A stretch of DNA of 64,000 nucleotides, from positions 11,532,001 through 11,596,000 of the forward strand of contig NC_048538.1 in the NCBI RefSeq assembly GCF_902806685.2, given 5' to 3'. Source of the stretch: Maniola hyperantus. Its lineage: Eukaryota > Arthropoda > Insecta > Lepidoptera > Nymphalidae. The notes under the pieces are model-generated. The model was given only the letters and a program-made list of their open reading frames with translations, did no database searches and had not been told where the DNA came from. How positions within the stretch are numbered: position 1 is the stretch's first letter; the number at the start of each line of letters is the position of its first letter. The position numbers and the translations under genes were made by a program. Positions 54,986 to 64,000 of the stretch are shown here, in pieces.

Positions 54986-55398
54986 CTATACATTTCGATG
55001 CTGTCTATTATCTGTTCTATATTCTCTTGTTTACCATCCATTACCGGGATTAAAGTACTCGCCGTTTTTAGGTCGAAGTTATCCATTTTTTCGAATGATG
55101 ACTGTTCTATATTCTCTTGCTTACCAGTCATTTTTTCGACTGATGACTTATCATAGCTTAATATTTTAAGAAAAGTTTCCTCAATGTTTTCACACAGTTT
55201 TTGTATGACTAATGATGAATATTCTAAATCCTTTTCATTTAATTGCGTGATAAATGTTTTATAATTTTCGTATATTTCTAACGCTTTTCTTACCTTGCTT
55301 AATCCTATTTCCTCTAGCCTCCTATCTGGTCCTAATTTCCTAATGCTTACTCTTAAGTACTCTAATTCACTATTTATATTACTTAAATGTTTTTCCAT
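54934..55398 (-). CDS. gag: Gag, N-terminal part (first frame), prematurely stopped
   Basis: ATG at 55396-55398 and 154 codons, ending TAA at 54934. The segment is acidic and basic, predicted largely helical, with coiled-coil-like spacing. It contains an imperfect internal repeat of GKQENIEQ about 30 residues apart. The frame stops abruptly after a C4 run on the plus strand (54955-54958). The other frame (to 54200) continues a gag-like protein, so one base appears to have been lost here. No slippery heptamer typical of -1 frameshifting is obvious, so mutation or an assembly error is more likely than a programmed shift. Confidence 0.8.
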   Translation of the reverse strand: MEKHLSNINSELEYLRVSIRKLGPDRRLEEIGLSKVRKALEIYENYKTFITQLNEKDLEYSSLVIQKLCENIEETFLKILSYDKSSVEKMTGKQENIEQSSFEKMDNFDLKTASTLIPVMDGKQENIEQIIDSIEMYSSYLKGQDSKGLLISLY

Positions 55399-55527
55399 TA
55401 AGTCTATACACTGTCCATTTTCTCAATAGTTTTTACAATAAATCTATACTGTTCATTTTCTCACCGCACTTCCCGCACTTTACGCACTTTCCGCACTTTA
55501 CGCGCACATCACTTTAATTGTCACACA

Positions 55528-55797
55528 TTATACTCGACTCTCCTCTCGATCTCCTCTCGTAGACATCCGCTCCTGCAGCCTCCTTATAAAGTCCGCTCTC
55601 ACTCCTTCATTAATCCAGTTCCTGTGGCATTGTCTGTATTTAGCAACTCCTATAAAAATAGCTGCTGCGCTGCATATCGCCAATATTGCTGCCATCATTA
55701 TATTGTTTGTGTACATGGGGTGGTCCATGTTGGAGTCTCCATTTTGTGATATCACCTCTTTGTTCTCGCATACACACTTGGAGCACTTTGGTCCCAT
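55528..55797 (-). CDS. Leader ORF with one transmembrane segment
   Basis: An 89-codon frame from the ATG at 55795-55797. The open frame extends upstream into the LTR, but without a better start. It begins MGPKCSKCVC, a cysteine cluster next to a Gly2. A 20-residue hydrophobic stretch follows at about residues 32-51 (IMMAAILAICSAAAIFIGVA), then a basic, Arg-rich tail. This suggests a small membrane-anchored protein. It lies between the primer site and gag, where most Ty3/Gypsy elements have only leader RNA. I do not recognise it. It may be a real element protein or a chance frame. Confidence 0.5.
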   Translation of the reverse strand: MGPKCSKCVCENKEVISQNGDSNMDHPMYTNNIMMAAILAICSAAAIFIGVAKYRQCHRNWINEGVRADFIRRLQERMSTRGDREESRV

Positions 55798-55882
55798 TTT
55801 TGTAATTATTTTAATGTTATTCCCGACACGTGTTGCTATCGCGGTGCGAGCGGCCGCTACTCCCCGTGCAAAAGTCCGCTCG

Positions 55883-55897
55883 CTGTCACGGTCGCCA
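55883..55897 (-). promoter_or_regulatory. Primer binding site, tRNA-Arg type
   Basis: On the element strand, TGGCGACCGTGACAG follows the 5' LTR directly. It is complementary to the 3' end of an insect tRNA-Arg (…CTGTCACGGTCGCCA, from memory), the primer used by 412/mdg1-like elements. Confidence 0.85.
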
Positions 55898-56014
55898 TGT
55901 GATGTTGTCGTTGGAGGTTCCGTAGAGTGGATAGATGTGTAAATCAAACACGTGTGAGCTGTTCTATGTCCCGTTTATTACTGCTACTCAATACTAATAC
56001 ATAACCCCACTACA
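55898..56014 (-). repeat. 5' LTR (117 bp)
   Basis: Identical to 50074-50190 over all 117 bp. As the 5' LTR it should hold the promoter. No TATA box is evident, so an initiator-type promoter is likely. Confidence 0.95.
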
Positions 56015-57834
56015 TTTCGTTAACTTTATTTGAAATGAATGTACTTAGTTAACTGTTCAGATATTTATCTAAATGAAGAAAAGATACGAAAACCTCTTCA
56101 TATCTGTGATAAAGCTATTCTAATTTAAAATGATATTTATAAACTAGAAAAGTTACAATATTTGTGTATTTTATTTAGCTACGAAAAGCTTGAAATACAA
56201 AGCAATGCATCAAAAGTTTTTACCGAATGATAAACGATGCCACAGAAATAGCCATAGAGCGATAAACCCAGTATCAATCATATTATAATCAAAGTTAATC
56301 TCTCAAATGGAAGGTTTTGTTCGCCTACAGATAATGTGGACTTATTACGCAGCACTAACGGTCACAAGCCTTCCTTTTATCATCATTCTTTGCATTGCTT
56401 CCTGTTGCTTCTTTTTCTTTGAAATATTCCACTAATTAAGGAAAGAGGGAGGCTGAAGATTTCCTGGTCTAGCAGATTACGCTATCTCGGAGAAAATGTA
56501 ACTCATAGTCAGAATTCATTTTTGTAGCTCACTTTTGTTGGTTGTTGTTTTGAGGAATGTTTTTTGAAGAATAAATTGGTTTTTATAAAAAGTTCTTTCA
56601 AATACAGAGTTTTTGTCACTATGTTTAAATAAACCTAATTCCTTATATGGTAATTATCTTACTTACTCTAGTTGTTTTAATGTACTTAATTGTTTATTAT
56701 AACCTTCTAGGATTTGGAAACGCAAAAGTTACATCATAAAATTAAAAAAAAATTAAGAACATAACCGCGTACCTTTAGGTAACATTCGAAGACATGACCT
56801 CTATAATCTCCTGTAATTTTTTAAATCTATCGTTATTTGTTTCAATCAACATAAATGGTCGTACTGTACCTACTCGGAGCTGGCTTGTTTCCGAAGATCA
56901 GATAGATCGAGTGGCTAGAGACTTCAGCTTCAAGAGTCTGTGTCCCGGCCGAGCTCGCACGGAGAACTACGAATATAGATGTGAAAGAGGTATTATATAT
57001 CTCACGACTTTTGTCGCCATCTCTAAATTAATATCTAACCCCGTTAAATGGACCACAATTTTTTGAATCACGCTCGTAGGTGTCAAAAGGTGCGTAAACC
57101 TTGCGCCATTATCTAGGCTGTGTCGCTACGTGTTGTCTTCAACTTTATAAAATTCAACTGAACAAATAAAATTGAACTTTACCTATCTGGAGTTTCATAA
57201 TAATCCAGAAGTTTAAAATTTTGGAGCGAGTCTGACTTATGATTCTGGATTGGGCTAGATAAATACAGCTTTATAGTTTTTGTAAGATCTTGTGAAGTAC
57301 CTACTCGTATTATAACATATTACCTACACTACTGATACAGGGTAAAAATTTCTACTACTTACTCTATTCACATTTTACTTATTTACTTTGTTTATAGTAT
57401 ATCACTGAAGCTAAGTATACTTTCATATTAACTACGTAGAATACATAATAATAGGTTAATAATATAAATAAATATTTCGTACCATTATCTGGTTGAGGAT
57501 TAAACGTTAATTGGAACTTGCTTGTACCCACTCCCAAAACCAGTCAGAGTTTTGCATCTATTTCAATATGTTCTAGTTTACGCTCAGGCATCGTACGCCC
57601 TATGTATGGTAGGTATGAATGAAATCCGAGCCATTGTTATGTAAATATCCAAGTTTGGTTTGGCAGCTCCCGTGCTAGACAATGCGAGCGACGTTGACGA
57701 CCGACATCGGTTGTTGCTATCAGTTTAACATCCAATGAAGCTAGATTTCCTTTTCCTAAAATGTTGTTACTATGTGGACTTGAATAATTATAGACATTAT
57801 ACTATTTATAATCTCTAGTACTTATATAAAAATG
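56015..57834. other. Intron, repeat-poor
   Basis: Starts with the target duplication TTTC. Non-coding and AT-rich. The 90-codon ORF at 56794-57066 has no motif or splice context. Confidence 0.5.
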
Positions 57835-58012
57835 AATCGCTGAATGTGTTGCTGACCGCAAATATCGAGAACAGCTGAACCGATTTCGCTAATTCTTTTT
57901 TCATAATATTCCTTGAAGTACGGGGATGGTTCTTACAAAGAATTTTTTTTTTAAATCCTAAAAAAGAATCGACTGTTAGGCGGTACGAAATTCGCCGGGG
58001 CAGCTAGTTATA
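57835..58012 (+). repeat. Dispersed repeat, family K
   Basis: ATATAAAAATGAATCGCTGA, ATGTGTTGCTGACCGCAAAT, AACAGCTGAACCGATTTCGC, GGCGGTACGAAATTCGCCGG, GGCAGCTAGTT. I recognise this type from other insect genomes. There is only one copy here. Confidence 0.65.
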
Positions 58013-60215
<2,203 letters not shown>

Positions 60216-60665
60216 CTATAATGAGTAGAGGCGAGGCGGGACATGCGCGCACTAAGGTGCGTGCAGCCTAGCGCTCGTGTGGTGGAAATATTTGTGGAAA
60301 TGGGTGCTTGCATTAAGTGCTCTTATGGAGGAAGACATAGTCTTCAATTAAACAGGTCTGTGAAACTATAATGAGTAGAGGCGAGGCGGGACATGCGCGC
60401 ACTAAGGTGCGTGCAGCCTAGCGCTCGTGTGGTGGAAATATTTGTGGAAATGGGTGCTTGCATTAAGTGCTCTTATGGAGGAAGACATAGTCTTCAATTA
60501 AACAGGTCTGTGAAACTATAATGAGTAGAGGCGAGGCGGGACATGCGCGCACTAAGGTGCGTGCAGTCTAGCGCTCGTGTGGTGGAAATATTTGTGGAAA
60601 TGGGTGCTTGCATTAAGTGTTCTTATAGAGGACATAGTCTTCATTTAAACAGGTCTGTGGAATTA
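60216..60665 (+). repeat. Tandem repeat, 150-bp unit, three copies
   Basis: Units start CTATAATGAGTAGAGGCGAG at 60216, 60366 and 60516. Copies one and two are identical or nearly so. Copy three has a few substitutions and a 3-bp loss. Each unit holds ATGCGCGCACTAAGGTGCGT, able to form a short stem, and a tiny 23-codon frame starting MGACIKCS that stays open in all three. Confidence 0.95.
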
Positions 60666-60670
60666 TAAAA

Positions 60671-60860
60671 TAGTTGAATGATATGGAGGTGAGGTTGTCT
60701 AAGACGGTAGACGTGCTTGTCGGTGGCACTTTGCACTATGTCTATCGCTATTTTTTCCCTAAGGTGCAACTAGTTGAATGATATGGAGGTGAGGTTGTCT
60801 AAGACGGTAGACGTGCTTGTCGGTGACACCTTGCACTATGTCTATCGCTGTTTCACTAAA
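60671..60860 (+). repeat. Tandem repeat, 100-bp unit, two copies
   Basis: TAGTTGAATGATATGGAGGT starts at 60671 and 60771. The copies share GGTAGACGTGCTTGTCGGTG and CTATGTCTATCGCT and differ at a handful of bases. Confidence 0.95.
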
Positions 60861-61882
60861 GGAGAATAATTGGAAGAAAGGAACGACCAAGCGGTCAATG
60901 TCCTAATGCCGAATCAGTGTTGCGCGTGTTGGGTCCGCTGCGCCATACATTGAATGCTACCACTAAGTGGAAAAAAGGGGTAAAATACAGGGATTTACTG
61001 GCATAGCCAGAGGTTATACACTTATGTAAATACAAAGTCTCAAAGCAGGGTGCTATAAAATGAACGCAAGAGCGGGCAGGCATGCACATGATCGTACGTG
61101 CTGTCTATTAGAACACCACTATGGTAGGTGGAAACATGGGAGCATGGCTCTATTGTAAACCAAGTTTGGAATATTATAACTTGAGAGCATAGCTCTTATT
61201 ACTTACAAGCCAGTTTAAATAGATGGTGCAATTATAAATATTATCCAAATATCAATATTTCGTTGGAAAGCGCGTGCGGCATCGCTTCGACCCCATCGGT
61301 CGGAACGGTGTGTGTGCTCGCAAATTGTTACGTAATAACGTCCGGATTGTGGATTGAGTAATAACTCAACCGACGTTATAAAAATAGATAATATAATCTA
61401 TCTAATTAAACTTATGTGCTGGACGACACATAAGATTTTTACTCAAGTAAGAAAATTTGAGAATGGGACCACTTTAAGTACAAGGATACTTTTCTTATGT
61501 TATAGGGGCGATACTTCTAAAGTCTAAAAGCGATTCATGATTGATCTGGTAATGTGGCTGCTTAGGCGAGGTGAACCGCGCGTCCTTTAGGATACTCGGT
61601 AAATCCTTGCTTGAGCTGGCAGACGGAGTTGTACTCTGTGGTTACTTTCGATCTATTTGCTGGTATACGTTGGAGTGCGTTGGAAGATGATTATGCGAAG
61701 GAGAACCCTAGTGCCATTAATGGCGCCACTTGGCGCTTTGTGAATCCTTTGCTGAGCTGATTCTAGCATACTTTAATAACTACCGATCACAGAGGGCAGG
61801 TAATACTGCTGTTCTGTTTGTACTCTGACATTCGTTGGAATACTTAACCGCCTTATGGTGGTTAGTGAATACACGCATATAA
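60861..61882. other. Tandem block, middle part with degenerate repeat unit
   Basis: 61690-61775 resembles part of the 353-bp unit (AGAACCCTAGTGCC, TTTGTGAATCCTTTGCTGAG, TGATTCTAGCAT), so the array once extended further left. The rest has no match I can see and no convincing ORF. Confidence 0.6.
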
Positions 61883-62915
61883 CATAAAGCAACTTTAGCG
61901 TTCGAGAGCACTTTAGCGAGAGAGGAACATAGCACTCTGGTGTTTGTGCATCCTACCTAAAGGAGAGCCTAGCGCCCAGTGCTTGTGAATCTTTTACTAT
62001 AGTGATTTTTAACGTACACAAATAAGTGATGACTTATCACTTGAGACCGAGCACTCTGAGTGCTAAATTACAAGGGTATGTGTGTAAAGGGACACGTTCC
62101 TTACCTATTGGGCTACGCATGTGTCTGAACATTGAATTGAATTGACTAGAGACACCAGATAGGTCTGTTGATCTCTATGTTACCCTAATATTGCTTGGAG
62201 CGTTGCATTCTTCTGATGACTATTTATAAATAATACATAAAGCAACTTTAGCGTTCGAGAGCACTTTAGCGAGAGAGGAACATAGCACTCTGGTGTTTGT
62301 GCATCCTACCTAAAGGAGAGCCTAGCGCCCAGTGCTTGTGAATCTTTTACTATAGTGATTTCTAGCGTACACAAATAAGTGATGACTTATCACTTGAGAC
62401 CGAGCACTCTGAGTGCTAAATTACAAGGGTATGTGTGTAAAGGGACACGTTCCTTACCTATTGGGCTACGCATGTGTCTAAACATTGAATTGAATTGACT
62501 AGAGACACCAGATAGGTCTGTTGATCTCTATGTTACCCTAATATTGCTTGGAGCGTTGCATTCTTCTGATGGATATTTATAAATAATACATAAGCAACTT
62601 TAGCGTTCGAGAGCACTTAAGCGAAAGAGGACCATAGCACTCTGGTGGTTGTGCATCCTGCCTAAAGGAGAGCCTAGCGCCCAGTGCTTGTGAATCTTTT
62701 GCTAGAGAGTGATTTCTAGCGTGAGTACTTTATCACTTACAAGTAAAATACAAAAACCCAGCATTAGCGTTTGAAGACACCTATGCGAGAGACGACCATA
62801 GCGCTCTGGTGTTTGTGCATCCTGCCTAAAGGAGAGCCTAGCGCCCCAGTGCTTGTGAATCTTTTGCTAGAGTGATTTCTAGCATGGACTACTTTATCAC
62901 TTACAAGTAAAAATA
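61883..62915 (+). repeat. Tandem repeat, 353-bp unit, two full and two partial copies
   Basis: CATAAAGCAACTTTAGCG starts at 61883 and 62236, and a variant starts at 62589. A shorter, more diverged copy starts near 62760. The full units are almost identical. Copies three and four lack the central ~190 bp. Each full unit has two palindromes: AGTGATGACTTATCACT and AGCACTCTGAGTGCT. Confidence 0.95.
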
Positions 62916-62929
62916 ATAAAATGCAACAT

Positions 62930-63125
62930 ACCTTCACACAATGGATTGAGGTCAGGCCTGCGATTATAACTTGCTTCGGCGGTATCGTAGTGCAAGCCGC
63001 TCATCCTTGAGATCTCTAAGATCATTACACTCATTCACACACAAAGGATTGAGGTTAGGCCTGCGTTTATAGCTTGCTTCGGCGGTATCGTAGAGTAAGC
63101 CACTCATCCTTTAGATCTCTAAGAG
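62930..63125 (+). repeat. Tandem repeat, about 103-bp unit, two copies
   Basis: GGATTGAGGTCAGGCCTGCG at 62943 and GGATTGAGGTTAGGCCTGCG at 63046, both followed by TTGCTTCGGCGGTATCGTAG and CTCATCC..GAGATCTCTAAG-type ends. Confidence 0.9.
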
Positions 63126-64000
63126 ATCGATATACCTACACCACACCACACTACACAAACCATTTACAGTGGAACACGCCACTATAAAGTATGCTTGCAT
63201 GCGCCGTGCTATCTCATGAGAGGAACGCACCTCTCCTAACAGTATGCTTGCATACATTGCGCTATCCCTTGAATGATGACGCGTAGTGGGGGGGGGAGCT
63301 CGTGTTCGTTGGTATTTTATGTTCTTAATGTGATAGGATACCAAGGGAAGGCAGAAGCTCACCGTTGAAGGCGCGGCGGAGCTTTCAACCATCATTCACT
63401 CCTAACCCCTTTTACACGAACTGGAGTGAATGGTGCCATTACACAGGGCTTCTTCTTCCTACAGTAGGAGGAAGAGCTTACATTTAGGTTTACACACGTT
63501 GAGTATGGGTACTAATATTATTACACTTCTTTTAATACGTCTCAATTGCTGAACCCACATCTTAAACCCCAATGGTTTAAATTCTATACCCGAACACGGT
63601 AGACATTTGGTATTCAATACGCGAACAACTGAATGATCGACCAGACAACTCCTATACACGAACGCACGTTCCAAAATAATGTGTTAGTTTCTATGCGTGA
63701 ATACATACCTTCAAAGCCCGAACACCTACAGTCATTTGAGCATTCAATACGTGAATGCCCACTTCCTCAGCTCATACCCCGTAAGGTCCGTTAGGTCTGA
63801 TGAACTCACTATTTCTGATACTCTAAACGTCCTTGGGTTATTGCGTTCACAACATGTTAAAAGGTTTCTACTGTTAGATGATACGCGTGCCACTAAAAGA
63901 TATGAAATAGGAAGCGTATTCTTTAGGTAGATCAGTATATGAGGTAGGGTAAATTCATTAGGTAGGCCTCGGTAGAGTTACAACTTTTGAATTTATAACA
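63126..64000. other. Tandem block, right part, open at window edge
   Basis: AGTATGCTTGCAT occurs at about 63188 and 63241 (53-bp spacing), each followed by GCGCTATC or GTGCTATC. A G run lies near 63290. A loose motif, ATTCAATACG(T/C)GAA with nearby CCCGAACAC, recurs around 63610 and 63750. A 77-codon plus frame at 63697-63930 (GTG start) has no recognised domain. Confidence 0.55.

Larger units (their letters stand above)
50074..56014 (-). mobile_element. Complete Ty3/Gypsy LTR retrotransposon
   Basis: A 5,941-bp element in antisense to the host exon. It is bounded by identical 117-bp LTRs (TG...CA) and flanked by TTTC on both sides (50070-50073, 56015-56018). Reading its own strand, the order is LTR, primer site, small leader ORF, gag, pol, untranslated tail, LTR. 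The pol domain order protease-RT-RNase H-integrase defines Ty3/Gypsy (Metaviridae). There is no envelope ORF after pol, so it is a retrotransposon rather than an errantivirus-type element. LTR identity says it inserted recently. Gag carries one frameshift, so this copy may be non-autonomous. The tRNA-Arg-type primer site suggests the 412/mdg1-like branch. Confidence 0.95.

Overview
The window looks like nuclear DNA from a ditrysian lepidopteran (butterfly or moth). It is AT-rich, very gene-poor, and packed with short interspersed repeats of types I know from lepidopteran genomes: a tRNA-derived SINE, 3' ends of RTE-like and CR1/Jockey-like LINEs, foldback MITEs, and A/B/G-type repeats with GACT or CAGA microsatellite cores. 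Bacterial features (operons, CRISPR, ribosome binding sites) are not expected, and none were seen.

Only one host coding segment can be supported: an 82-bp internal exon at 19654-19735 (+). It encodes the middle of the first RRM of a Musashi-family RNA-binding protein and is closest to Rbp6. It has a good acceptor and donor, with phase 1 and phase 2 introns. No other exon of this gene was found, so most of the window is probably two very large introns of that gene.

Layout. 1-19653: putative upstream intron, with LINE 3' ends, A-type repeats, a perfect 38-bp palindrome, two long-TIR elements, a TTA-flanked Harbinger-like MITE and a TATAGTACGCG-ended MITE. 19654-19735: the exon. 19736-50073: putative downstream intron, with nested insertions (repeat in SINE, MITE in LINE, 670 bp in a second SINE), more MITEs and several LINE ends. 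50074-56014: a complete antisense Ty3/Gypsy LTR retrotransposon with identical 117-bp LTRs, a 4-bp target duplication, a tRNA-Arg-type primer site, a gag broken by one frameshift, an intact pol (protease, RT, RNase H, integrase with GPY/F) and a small membrane-segment ORF in the leader. 56015-59652: mostly repeat-poor AT-rich DNA. 59653-59820: a long poly(A) tract. 59821-64000: a compositionally different, ORF-poor block built from nested tandem duplications (units of about 150, 100, 353, 103 and 53 bp). I could not classify this block, and it runs off the right edge.

The genes do not form a pathway. The host gene is an RNA-binding translational regulator. Everything else is mobile DNA, either actively mobile or decaying, inserted in its introns. 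The best candidates for something new are the tandem block at the right end, the short-LTR retrotransposon with its leader membrane ORF and probable +1 gag-pol shift, and the pair of MITE families that share one terminal motif.
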